A DNA stretch of 64,000 nucleotides from NCBI GenBank assembly GCA_964396595.1, contig CAYNFR010000009.1, positions 1-64,000 of the forward strand, in the 5' to 3' direction. Shown here piece after piece: positions 35,948 through 44,616 of the stretch (positions are counted from its first letter, which is position 1; each line of letters opens with the position of its first letter). This stretch comes from CAYNFR01 sp964396595. Its GTDB lineage: Bacteria; Bacteroidota; Bacteroidia; Chitinophagales; Saprospiraceae. Position numbers and translations under genes: made by a program. The notes under the pieces are model-generated. The model was not told the origin of the DNA. It ran no database searches and saw only the letters and a list, made by a program, of their open reading frames with translations.

Positions 35948-37267
35948 TTAATTACAACCCATTTGGGTTTTAGATATCTGATCATTGTTCGGGAAACACA
36001 TTCCGGATAGCACTTTATTAGGTACATATCTCTTCAGATTGTCATCTCGCAATCCGAATGAAATAAATTCTACCAAGTCCTTAATCTCTGTTTCAGATAG
36101 GCCCAAGGGCTTGATGTAAAAGGACAACTGAGATCGAGGAACACGTGGATTTTCAGGAACACCATTATTGAAATACCTCACCACGTCTTCAAGTGTTTCT
36201 TTACTTCCACCGTGGAAGTAAGGACCACTATCCGCCAAGTTATATAATTGAGGAGTCCTAAACTTAAACATATCTTCTTCTTTCAATGTAAACCCTCCCC
36301 TTCCTAGATTTCTAGCATCATCAGGGCCTGTCTTCAGACCACCATGCTCGTAGAGATCATCAACACCTATGGCTTCAAATCTCATAGAACCCAAATTTGC
36401 TTCATAATGACACGAGTTACATCCCGCTTTTCCAAAGAAAAGTGTCGCACCTCGCTTCTGTTGATTGGTCATAGCATTGAGATCACCTCTCAACCATTTT
36501 TGAAAAGGGGCTTGATTAGTGAGTAGTGCTCTTAAATAAGCCGATATAGCGAAGCTTGCACCTTTGCGAGAATATTTTTCACTTTCTGACCAGTCTGGAA
36601 AAGCTTTGTCAAACATTTCCTTATAACCCGCCTCTTCTACTATTTGCTTCGAGTACATCATACGATGCACTATTAAACCTTCGATATTTTGACCCTCCAG
36701 CGTACCAAGTCGCTCGGCATTTCGCGCAGTACCCGGATCTGAAATTCCCCATACACTCTCTGTGCCGACATTAACACCTTCTGCGCCAAATGAACCGTTC
36801 CACATTGTATTGGGAACAAAAGCAACATTGAGCGTAGCCAATGGACGTGCGCCTTGAGCGTCTATTAAATTATCTGTGTAAAACGGTGATCTGATACGCA
36901 TCTCTCCTTGTACTCCAAAACCATACCCCCCATCTGCAATTCCTTGCATTCGCGAAGGTCTGAATCCTGCCTCCGGGACATGACAGGACGAACATGTGAA
37001 AGTATGTAATCCTGTACGATGATTAGGCTCGTTACCAAAAATGGGTTCGAAAAAGAGAAATTTACCTAATTCGATTTTTTCCGGTGTCAGCGGATTTAAT
37101 GGAGATTGAGGAATTTTATCATAATCTGTCTCGTGTGGTAGCAAGAGACTTTCTTTATCACCGACCAACGAAACCAACTCCTTATCAAGATCAGAAGTCG
37201 TTTCATGTTGACATGAAAAAAATAAAACAAAACACAGGATACATCCCGTGAAATAATACTTGGTCAT
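35948..37267 (-). CDS. Di-haem cytochrome c peroxidase / MauG-like protein
   Basis: This protein has 439 residues from the start at 37267 (MTKYYFTGCILCFVLFFSC), a lipoprotein signal with the lipobox Cys at about residue 19. A start 27 bp further upstream is less suitable. Two haem motifs are visible: CSSCH (FTCSSCHVPEAGF) and CNSCH (AGCNSCHYEA). The sequence LADSGPYFHGGSKETLEDVVRYFNNG near the C terminus is the usual distal region of this family. These enzymes reduce peroxide or carry out oxidative modification in the periplasm. It is probably the first gene of the redox group that runs down to 33452. Confidence 0.92.
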   Translation of the reverse strand: MTKYYFTGCILCFVLFFSCQHETTSDLDKELVSLVGDKESLLLPHETDYDKIPQSPLNPLTPEKIELGKFLFFEPIFGNEPNHRTGLHTFTCSSCHVPEAGFRPSRMQGIADGGYGFGVQGEMRIRSPFYTDNLIDAQGARPLATLNVAFVPNTMWNGSFGAEGVNVGTESVWGISDPGTARNAERLGTLEGQNIEGLIVHRMMYSKQIVEEAGYKEMFDKAFPDWSESEKYSRKGASFAISAYLRALLTNQAPFQKWLRGDLNAMTNQQKRGATLFFGKAGCNSCHYEANLGSMRFEAIGVDDLYEHGGLKTGPDDARNLGRGGFTLKEEDMFKFRTPQLYNLADSGPYFHGGSKETLEDVVRYFNNGVPENPRVPRSQLSFYIKPLGLSETEIKDLVEFISFGLRDDNLKRYVPNKVLSGMCFPNNDQISKTQMGCN

Positions 37268-37598
37268 GGTCTTGAATAGTTCGATGCTGCGCAAATTTAA
37301 TTTTATATTAGATTCTTACCAACAAAGTTGATGCTTTTTTTACTTAAAAGTCATATTTATGACATACCGTTCAACTTCGTTTAGCTGTATAAATGCCGAA
37401 GTTAAACATAGTCGTTCCAAGTAATATGTACGCACATCTACATCACTATATGTTACTTGACACTATGATTCTTCATATCCATTGCTCGAAGTCATTAATC
37501 GCTGAGAGCCTTTATTGTCCGACAACTCAGATGCTCAAGTAAACATCAATAAGGCATTGTAGATTTAAGGTGGAATAGGGTTGTCAAAAAGAGTAAGG
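37268..37598. other. Intergenic stretch with two inverted repeats
   Basis: About 331 bp lie upstream of the peroxidase gene. It holds the palindrome GTCATA-TT-TATGAC at 37351-37364 and an inverted repeat AACTTCG/CGAAGTT at 37374-37404. Either could be an operator for the redox operon; no matching regulator is encoded nearby. No small gene is evident. Confidence 0.4.
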
Positions 37599-39656
37599 CT
37601 ATTTAGCCAGCCTCATAATCTCCTTTAGCCTATTTTCAATCTTACGCATCGCATCGCTATATCTGAGCTCCCATTTGATTAAATCTGATTTTCGACCGAT
37701 TGATGCTTCGTAATGAAATGCCGGCATCATCCAAGACGCATATCCACTATAAGGATCTGATGAAACATACAGAGATCGATACCATGCGCCATAAGGCATA
37801 CCATCAGGGTGAAGCCATTCGCGCTCAAGTGCAATAAGTTGTTGATTAATAGCAGCAACATTGCTCTTGTTTACTTTAGATAACAATGACTCCGTGAGGG
37901 CTGCAGTCGTACTAAGACCTTCTGCCGCAATGATCAATCTGGCGAAAGTAAAATCCCCTCCTTTATCCTTATCTAATTTCGAAAATATTTCTTGTAGCGT
38001 CTCAAAGTGTGTCTTCGCATCCTCTCCGTACTTAGACAAGCTATATGGGATTATTTCTGACTCGGAGATATCAAGCATCATCGAGCCAAAAACTTGCTCC
38101 ACCATCACACCCATCTGATAGCTACTATCCACAAATTTGTGATAAAAGTGAAGGTTGTCATAATTCGAATGATAAAGACTCGGCCCGCCCGTACCTGCAT
38201 TTAGAGAGGGAATGCCCAGGTGGGCATAAAAGGGCAAATGATCAGACCCTCCTCCTAGATTTCCGATATTGGGCGTAGACTCTTTGCCTGACCAATGTGC
38301 AAATACCGTCTGATCCGTACCGGGATAAATAACTTTTTTGGTAGCATCCATAAGCACTCGTTTCATCGTCGGGCTAGCCGATCCACCAAATCTCTTGCCA
38401 CTGACCGCCGCATCTGCATTGAGATAAGCTACTGCTTTGGCAGTCAGATCATCACGTAAATGTTCAACCCATTCTGTAGATCCGATAATGCCGGTCTCCT
38501 CCGCATCCCAATGCGCAATTTTTAATGTCCGACGCGGCCTGATACCTTGGTGCGCTAGCGCACCCAATGATTCACTCAAAGATAATAACATGGCAGTGCC
38601 GCTATTGGGGTCACAACTTCCAAAATTCCATGCATCATAATGACTACCTGCAATAATCCATTCATCCGGCAATTCTGACCCGGTTAATGTCCCCACTACA
38701 TTATATACCCGCTGTATAGCGCGTTCTTGTTGGACATTCACCCGCACAATTAAATCCTCTCCACCTTGTAATCGATATGTACAAGGAAGCCCACCTTGCC
38801 AGCCTGATGGTACAGGAGTCCCTTTCATCCGCATAATAATTTCCTTGGCAGAACCATACGGCAAAGGCATAACAGGAATAGTATGAAGTCCCTTCACCTC
38901 CGAGGGATCAAGTCTGTTGATTTCAATATCTCCATCCACCGGTAAGGCAGGATCAAAAGGCGTCAATGGATCACCCGTCCAATCAATTGTGAGTAGTGAG
39001 CCTCGCTGTATCGTGCTTTCGTCAAAATAGGTACCTTCGGGGTATACTAATCCACGCATATAACCGCTATCCGCCGGATCGGTAAAAATGATCAGTCCTA
39101 TCGCCCCATACTTTTCAGCAAACTTCGCCTTGTAGCCTCTGAAATTACCACCATATCGAGCAATGACAATCTTGCCTTTGACTGATATGCCCATTTTCTC
39201 CAGTTGCTCAAAATCTTCCTTTCTGCCATAATTAGCATACACGACTTCTCCTCTCACATCCCCAGAACCAGTGTATGCATTAAAACCGATTCCCAGATCC
39301 GGATGCGAAGAGTACGGATCTTCATCATGCACATATTCATGATTATTCAGAGGTAACCTGATCGGTCTGACGATTTCTGCAAAGGTAGTCCCAGGCATCA
39401 CCGGCAAATAAATGTCATAAGGAAATACCTCCACCGCTAATCCGGCGTTACGCATCGTATTGACGATATAATCGCGGACTTTCTCATTGTTTTTGCTGGC
39501 TGTAATATGCGGGGCTTTGGTCAATTGTTCCAGATGATTGCGAAAGCGCTTACTATCTTGCTGTTTTAAAAATACAGTCACCGGTGCATCTTGCGACGAT
39601 ATTGAAAATACCAATCCTAGCATGATGAAGTAGAAAAATGTCAGTCGTGATTTCAT
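37599..39656 (-). CDS. Exported M28 metallopeptidase, glutamate carboxypeptidase II-like
   Basis: This 685-residue protein has a signal peptide (MKSRLTFFYFIMLGLVFSIS). It follows the plan of glutamate carboxypeptidase II/transferrin receptor: a protease-associated (PA) domain at about 110-290 (VVYANYGRKEDFEQLEK, GLIIFTDPADSGYMRG), an M28 catalytic core at about 310-560, and a dimerisation domain at the end. Zinc ligands are visible in order: His of GSHYDAW, Asp of CDPNSG, Glu of DAEETG, Asp of LNADAAVSG and His of LYHSNYD. It probably trims C-terminal residues from peptides in the periplasm or outside. The gene follows the enoyl-CoA hydratase by 21 bp, so co-transcription is likely despite the unrelated role. 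Confidence 0.93.
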   Translation of the reverse strand: MKSRLTFFYFIMLGLVFSISSQDAPVTVFLKQQDSKRFRNHLEQLTKAPHITASKNNEKVRDYIVNTMRNAGLAVEVFPYDIYLPVMPGTTFAEIVRPIRLPLNNHEYVHDEDPYSSHPDLGIGFNAYTGSGDVRGEVVYANYGRKEDFEQLEKMGISVKGKIVIARYGGNFRGYKAKFAEKYGAIGLIIFTDPADSGYMRGLVYPEGTYFDESTIQRGSLLTIDWTGDPLTPFDPALPVDGDIEINRLDPSEVKGLHTIPVMPLPYGSAKEIIMRMKGTPVPSGWQGGLPCTYRLQGGEDLIVRVNVQQERAIQRVYNVVGTLTGSELPDEWIIAGSHYDAWNFGSCDPNSGTAMLLSLSESLGALAHQGIRPRRTLKIAHWDAEETGIIGSTEWVEHLRDDLTAKAVAYLNADAAVSGKRFGGSASPTMKRVLMDATKKVIYPGTDQTVFAHWSGKESTPNIGNLGGGSDHLPFYAHLGIPSLNAGTGGPSLYHSNYDNLHFYHKFVDSSYQMGVMVEQVFGSMMLDISESEIIPYSLSKYGEDAKTHFETLQEIFSKLDKDKGGDFTFARLIIAAEGLSTTAALTESLLSKVNKSNVAAINQQLIALEREWLHPDGMPYGAWYRSLYVSSDPYSGYASWMMPAFHYEASIGRKSDLIKWELRYSDAMRKIENRLKEIMRLAK

Positions 39657-39677
39657 TCTTTAATATTGTCTTTTAAA

Positions 39678-40469
39678 TTAAACTCCCTTCCAATTAGGTT
39701 TTCTTTTTTCGATAAAGGCATTAACCCCTTCATTAAAATCATCTGTTGCAGCAAGTTTTCCAAAAAACACTTGTTCTGATGTATATCCATCGATTGTGTG
39801 ATCGTAAAAATCATTGACTGCCGCAATTGTCTCGCGGACGGCAAGAGGGCTCCTTGTTGATATTTTGTCAATAATTTTCAATGCTTCATTGATTTCTTCC
39901 CCTGATGTGCAGAGTCTATTTGCCAACCCATGACGCAAGGCTTCTTCAGCACTGATCATATCGCCTGTTAATAGCATTTCTAATGCCTTGGATCTTCCTA
40001 TTAACATTGGCAAGCGCTGCGTAGCCCCATATCCAGGCAGAATGCCCAAATTCACTTCGGGCTGACCAAATTTTGCATGTTCTCCAACAACGCGCAGGTG
40101 ACACGCCATAGACAACTCACATCCACCTCCCAATGCAAAACCATTGACAGCAGCAACAACCACACGCGGAAATCGCTCAATCATTTTAAATACAGCCTGT
40201 CCGCGTCGAGATAGACCCTCCGCACGCTCTCTATCAAGTCCAACGAACTCTTTTATATCCGCACCGGCGGCAAAAGCCTTTGATCCTACACCGGTGATGA
40301 CAACTCCCTTTATCTCGGTGGCATCAATGTCGGCTGAAAACAACTCCTGAAGATCCTGAAAGACTTCATTATTAAGAGCATTCAATGCTGCCGGACGATT
40401 AATACTAATGATCAGACTACCCGATCTATTCTCGACCAATACTTGTCTATATTCATTGGCTATAGCCAT
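39678..40469 (-). CDS. Enoyl-CoA hydratase
   Basis: This 263-residue crotonase-fold enzyme hydrates 2-enoyl-CoA in fatty-acid or amino-acid breakdown. Oxyanion-hole motifs are FAAGADIKEF and NGFALGGGCEL. The two catalytic glutamates are present: Glu118 (GGGCELS) and Glu138 (QPEVNLGILPG). The C-terminal helix (FNEGVNAFIEKRKPNW) is standard. It is cytoplasmic. The small acidic gene lies 33 bp upstream and the peptidase gene 21 bp downstream on the same strand. Family members differ in substrate, so the name is kept general. Confidence 0.93.
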   Translation of the reverse strand: MAIANEYRQVLVENRSGSLIISINRPAALNALNNEVFQDLQELFSADIDATEIKGVVITGVGSKAFAAGADIKEFVGLDRERAEGLSRRGQAVFKMIERFPRVVVAAVNGFALGGGCELSMACHLRVVGEHAKFGQPEVNLGILPGYGATQRLPMLIGRSKALEMLLTGDMISAEEALRHGLANRLCTSGEEINEALKIIDKISTRSPLAVRETIAAVNDFYDHTIDGYTSEQVFFGKLAATDDFNEGVNAFIEKRKPNWKGV

Positions 40470-40502
40470 CTCCTGAACTTTATTATTCTATCAACTTAAA
40501 TT

Positions 40503-40730
40503 CTACTCTTCTTCATCAGCGTCCAAAATCTTCACATCATAATAGGTATCAATGAATGCCGCAATATCAAAATCGTCCTCCTTCTTCAACTCCCTATATT
40601 CTTCCAAGACATCTTTCAGCGGAATCATAGGCTCAAGTGAATCCAATGGCTTGTCAGACGGTAATATCCCACTGTCATCAACATCCTTCAATAACATTTT
40701 CCATAATTCCTTAATCGTAATCTTTGCCAT
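40503..40730 (-). CDS. Small acidic protein of unknown function
   Basis: This 75-residue protein has an N-terminal helix (KITIKELWKMLLKDVDD) and a strongly acidic second half ending in DADEEE. No family is recognised and no signal peptide is seen. It is preceded by a 151-bp divergent gap to the Tat-exported oxidoreductase gene and followed 33 bp later by the enoyl-CoA hydratase. The consistent frame, its placement at the head of an operon and the protein-like composition support a real gene; the role is open. Confidence 0.62.
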   Translation of the reverse strand: MAKITIKELWKMLLKDVDDSGILPSDKPLDSLEPMIPLKDVLEEYRELKKEDDFDIAAFIDTYYDVKILDADEEE

Positions 40731-40881
40731 CCTTAGCTATTATTCTTACTTAGAAGTGGATTTTGCGCGCATCAGACACACTCTATAGAGGGCAAGATAG
40801 CATCATAGCAATTCATGAAGAATAATTTGTCATAAAAAATTTAGCCTTCATATATTAGCATCTATAAATATACGGCAAACT

Positions 40882-42003
40882 ATGAGCCACACCCTTCATC
40901 CTTCGAGACGTACATTCATCAAGCAAAGTTCCGCACTCGTCGCAGGCGCTTCGATCATCAATCCATTGACGGCTTGTAAACCGGCAAGTGTAAATACTCC
41001 ATTCGACAAAAAAATAGGTGTGGCACTTGTCGGATTGGGATACTATAGTAAAGATCTGCTTGCCCCTGCCTTGCAATTAACAGAACATTGTGAGCTGAGA
41101 GGTATCGTCACTGGTAGCCCAGCGAAAATTCCACTATGGCAGCGTCAATATGGAATCAAAGACAAAAATGTTTACGACTATGATACAATGGCGAAAATCG
41201 CCAATAATGATGAAATAGATGTAATCTATATTGTAGTCCCGACCGCACTTCATGCGAAGTACAGTATCATGGCAGCCGAAGCAGGTAAGCATGTCTGGTG
41301 CGAAAAACCGATGGCTATGAACGTGTCGGAATGCCAATCGATCATCGACGCCTGCGCAGCCAACAAGGTGAAATTGGCAATCGGGTATCGCATGAATCAC
41401 GAACCCAATACACAAACCGTTATATCTTATGCCCAGACAAAACCGTACGGTGCCTTCAGCTCCGTCTATGCCGAAGCAGGTTATGCAGGAGGTGGAGGCA
41501 CAGGATGGCGATTCTCTCGGGCACTCGGTGGTGGCGCACTTTATGACATGGGTGTTTATACAGTCAATGGAATACTTAATAGTACGGCTGAGTTACCGGT
41601 CTCCGTGACCGAAGCTCAGCACATCATCGACCGACCGCAATACTTCTCAGAAGTAGACGAAACCACCGAATTCACTCTTCGATTCGAAAATGACCTATTC
41701 GCTTATGGTAAGACCAGCGTCGGGCGTGATTATAACAGACTCAGATTGAACTGTACTGAAGGCTGGTATGAACTGTCACCTTTTCAAAGTTATAACGGTG
41801 TACAAGGTATCACCAGCGACGGCAAAAAATTGGATACCTATATCCGTAACCAACAAGCACGCCAGATGGACAATGACGCCCTCGCCATCCTGAATAATCA
41901 AGAATCAATTTCCACCGGTGCGCAAGGCAAACGCGATATCGCTATCATAAACGCTATTCAAAAAGCAGCTGAGACCCGATCCGAATCATACATTACTTAT
42001 TGA
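40882..42003 (+). CDS. Tat-exported Gfo/Idh/MocA oxidoreductase (glucose-fructose oxidoreductase-like)
   Basis: This 373-residue protein has a twin-arginine signal (SRRTFIKQSSALVAGASIIN), implying folding with its cofactor before export. The Rossmann motif is VALVGLGYYS. The catalytic EKP motif is intact (GKHVWCEKPMAM). The conserved second-domain block is GGGALYDMGVYTVN. This contrasts with the cytoplasmic paralogue at 5371-6498, which lacks the EKP Lys. Such periplasmic enzymes oxidise sugars or glycosides using tightly bound NADP. It stands alone, divergent from the small acidic gene. Confidence 0.92.
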   Translation: MSHTLHPSRRTFIKQSSALVAGASIINPLTACKPASVNTPFDKKIGVALVGLGYYSKDLLAPALQLTEHCELRGIVTGSPAKIPLWQRQYGIKDKNVYDYDTMAKIANNDEIDVIYIVVPTALHAKYSIMAAEAGKHVWCEKPMAMNVSECQSIIDACAANKVKLAIGYRMNHEPNTQTVISYAQTKPYGAFSSVYAEAGYAGGGGTGWRFSRALGGGALYDMGVYTVNGILNSTAELPVSVTEAQHIIDRPQYFSEVDETTEFTLRFENDLFAYGKTSVGRDYNRLRLNCTEGWYELSPFQSYNGVQGITSDGKKLDTYIRNQQARQMDNDALAILNNQESISTGAQGKRDIAIINAIQKAAETRSESYITY

Positions 42004-42567
42004 AGGGACACTATATTCTCCATACATTTATCTATACAACATACTACTGATCCTGCTCCAAAGAAATATCGTCAACATCCGACCGCTTACGTATTAAGGT
42101 TGTAAGGCATTGACATTACATCCTCAGAGGGTTTAATATCATGGCAGAAATCTATGTTTCAGGAGCGCCATTCACGAGCCTCGACTTCATAAACCGCGCA
42201 CAGACATGAAAGAAAATTAATATAGAATTACTTCGCCTCGCAGCATACCATCCAGCGAAATGTTGCTGCGCACTGCCCAGTATTGAGTATCATACTTTTT
42301 TCATACGAATTGCTTCAAAGGAAACATCTTAAAATAAGCTATACCTAATACAAAATCCATATATCCGAATCCCAAAATATACAAACTCTATTTATCGCAT
42401 AATTAGAATCAAGTCATAAATGCAACTTTTTGGTACGAACAGCAAACACCCTCACCCGTTCGGCGTAGACTGTGTCTGCGTCGGTGTGACCATAAAACGC
42501 TGTTATGTGTGAATGGCTATCATCATAGCTCTATCATATCACTTTTAACTAAGTTACTCAATCCGCT
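42004..42567. other. Gene-free stretch before the decayed transposase
   Basis: About 560 bp with no credible reading frame. It holds a 7-bp hairpin at 42464-42480 that may be the REP partner of the neighbouring transposase remnant. Confidence 0.5.
42464..42480. repeat. REP-like hairpin
   Basis: CGTAGAC (42464-42470) pairs with GTCTGCG (42474-42480), including one G-T pair, around the loop TGT. Small G/C-rich palindromes of this type flank REP-associated transposases, and the remnant of one begins 88 bp away. Confidence 0.4.
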
Positions 42568-43085
42568 TTAATTTCGCTGACTGCTGTAGAGCCAATACTC
42601 TGCATGATCTACGTACCCAGCTCTTACAGGATTATCATGAATGTAAGCCATCTTTTGCATGATGAATGTATGACTCCTGCCTGCTGGTAAGGCAGGTTCT
42701 AAATCTATTGCATGGTTCTCATGCGTCCCAAATTGATATCCAAGGTTGCGCTTATGTCGCATTGCTGCAAGCTCAATTCATTTTAACAGCCAGTCCTTTC
42801 TGTACCTTCCTCGATCTGCTTTAAAATCTGTGTCGAGGAATAGCGCTTAAAATCTCGAATCACAGCTGATAAATTAGCCTTTTGCGTGCTTATAATCGTA
42901 TGAATATCATTACTCATGATCACATACGTATCAATCTCTAAGCCATTAGATCTAAGGCACTAGTCCAAACTATCCATCACTACATCACGATAACATTGAC
43001 GAGTGAATATAGCTACCCCATCTATCATTTAAAAAGTTACATAATACAACCCATCCCGTCGCGTGATTTGATATCCCGTTGGCAT
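42568..43085 (-). pseudogene. Decayed REP-associated tyrosine transposase (IS200/Y1-like)
   Basis: Read on the minus strand from ATG 43085, the frame begins MPTGYQITRRDGLYYVTF, then suffers a frame change and continues VAIFTRQCYRDVVMDSL. It meets an in-frame TAG, then resumes as GLEIDTYVIMSNDIHTIIS and LSAVIRDFKRYSSTQILKQI. After another break it ends with MRHKRNLGYQFGTHENHAI and YIHDNPVRAGYVDHAEYWLY. This is the order of a RAYT protein. The metal-binding HUH motif, normally SNHIH, reads SNDIH, so the active site is also lost. A palindrome at 42676-42696 lies inside the frame. Confidence 0.82.
42676..42696. repeat. REP palindrome inside the transposase remnant
   Basis: CCTGCC (42676-42681) and GGCAGG (42691-42696) form a hairpin. 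On the minus strand it is read in frame as EPALPAGRS. From memory, in-frame REP insertions encoding PALPAG-like peptides occur across Bacteroidota. A related element is at 51556-51572. Confidence 0.55.
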
Positions 43086-43379
43086 ATTCTATTCCCTTTT
43101 CAGTATCGTTATATACGCAAAACAGATTTTGCCTTACACTCACACGCATAGCCTACGCTTAACAACTATTTTTTATGACTTGGATCTAAGATTCTTTAGG
43201 GTTTGCTGTTTGTGCTGCGGCAATTATTTTCAGTGTTACAAAACTTTCGGTTAAAAACATTAATTTTTTTCATATCGATTGGTTTTTAAATTTTTGCTAA
43301 CATTAGAATAGACGCTACTCGTACCTATTTATAGCGTCTATATCGTTATTGTCAGAACACTATTCAGGCCGATGGCACA

Positions 43380-43573
43380 CTACACCTTACCAAATATATT
43401 TTTATTTTTCATAAAATCAAGTGGACTCTTAGCTGTTTAATTGTTTATAGCTAGCACAAGGGTATAGACTTCTGTGGTTTTGCTGCTGCTATGCCCTAAC
43501 ATACTTTGAATAATCCGTAGATTAACGCCCTCCTGCAGTAGCTGTGTTGCGAAACTAATAGTTACAAAAACAA
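43380..43573 (-). pseudogene. C-terminal remnant of a tyrosine recombinase/integrase
   Basis: The minus strand reads TISFATQLLQEGVNLRIIQS, then MLGHSSSKTTEVYTLVLAINN, a stop, and TAKSPLDFMKNKNIFGKV with a final stop at 43380-43382. LGHSSSKTTEVYT is the family's conserved end with the catalytic His and Tyr, and KSPLD is the usual tail of Bacteroidota integrases. The upstream RHSFATH region has drifted to TISFATQ, and nothing N-terminal precedes it because fbp ends at 43580. A phage, transposon or integron-like source is possible. Confidence 0.78.
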
Positions 43574-43579
43574 TAACCA

Positions 43580-44593
43580 TTAATCACCGGATGATGATGC
43601 CATATAGGATTCTACTGTGCTGACCATATTCCGACTGCCGCAATAAAATGGAGTGCGTTGATGTAATTCTTTTGGTTCTATATCAAGGATACGATTGAAA
43701 CCATCGCTTGCTTTGCCTCCGCATTGTTCTACGATCATGGCGATAGGATTGCATTCATATAGCAATCTGAGCTTGCCCTTGGGATTCTTAGTTCCCGAGG
43801 GGTAGAGGTATATGCCTCCTTTGAGGATATTGCGATGTATGTCTGAGACGAGCGATCCGATATAGCGTGAGCTGTAAGGGCGATTGTGCTCTTCTTGTTG
43901 ACAATATTTTATGTAATTCTTTATTCCTTGTGGAAAATGCACGTAGTTGCCTTCATTGATCGAGTAGATCTGTCCATCTTCAGGTATGCGCATATTGGGA
44001 TGTGACAAATAATATGTACCTAGAGCGGGGTTGAGGGTGAACCCATTCACGCCATGGCCGGTGGTATACACGAGCATAGTGGATGTGCCATAAATGATGT
44101 ACCCTGCGGCCACTTGCAGATTGCCTTTTTGAAGGAAGTCCTCTATCGCTACAGGTGTGCCTATAGGGGTAATACGTCTATATATGGAAAATATAGTACC
44201 AACTGACACATTTACATCAATATTGGATGAGCCATCCAGCGGATCGATAAGAACTATGTATTTATTATTATTGGCATGGTCTTTACCTGCAACCGAAATA
44301 TGACCTTCTAATTCTTCTGAGGCGATGCCACAAACTATTTCTCTGTTAGTAAGTGATTGAATAAAGGCACGATTAGCAAATACATCTAATTTCTGTTGTT
44401 CCTCACCTTGAACATTTTGATCTCCAAAACTTCCTAAGATGTCCACTAGCCCGGCCTTGTTTACTTCGTGATTTACTACTTTGGCCGCAAGGCGAATAGC
44501 GTTGATCAAGCGAGAGAGCTCTCCGGTGGAGTAAGCAAAATCTTTTTGATTCTCAATGATAAATTCTCCGAGAGTAGTATTGGGTAAAACCAT
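43580..44593 (-). CDS. fbp: Fructose-1,6-bisphosphatase, class I
   Basis: This 337-residue enzyme removes the 1-phosphate of fructose 1,6-bisphosphate in gluconeogenesis. The metal/substrate motif DPLDGSSN is at 117-124, preceded by the ligand Glu pair at 93-94 (ASEELEG). Other conserved blocks are VGTIFSIYRR, YPSGTKNPKGKLRLLYECNP, and GGKASDGFNRILDI. Length and motifs are standard. It follows pckG by 23 bp on the same strand, and the two gluconeogenic genes probably share a transcript. Its stop almost abuts the decayed integrase. Confidence 0.96.
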   Translation of the reverse strand: MVLPNTTLGEFIIENQKDFAYSTGELSRLINAIRLAAKVVNHEVNKAGLVDILGSFGDQNVQGEEQQKLDVFANRAFIQSLTNREIVCGIASEELEGHISVAGKDHANNNKYIVLIDPLDGSSNIDVNVSVGTIFSIYRRITPIGTPVAIEDFLQKGNLQVAAGYIIYGTSTMLVYTTGHGVNGFTLNPALGTYYLSHPNMRIPEDGQIYSINEGNYVHFPQGIKNYIKYCQQEEHNRPYSSRYIGSLVSDIHRNILKGGIYLYPSGTKNPKGKLRLLYECNPIAMIVEQCGGKASDGFNRILDIEPKELHQRTPFYCGSRNMVSTVESYMASSSGD

Positions 44594-44616
44594 TGGTCGT
44601 TAATTATTGGAGCTGA

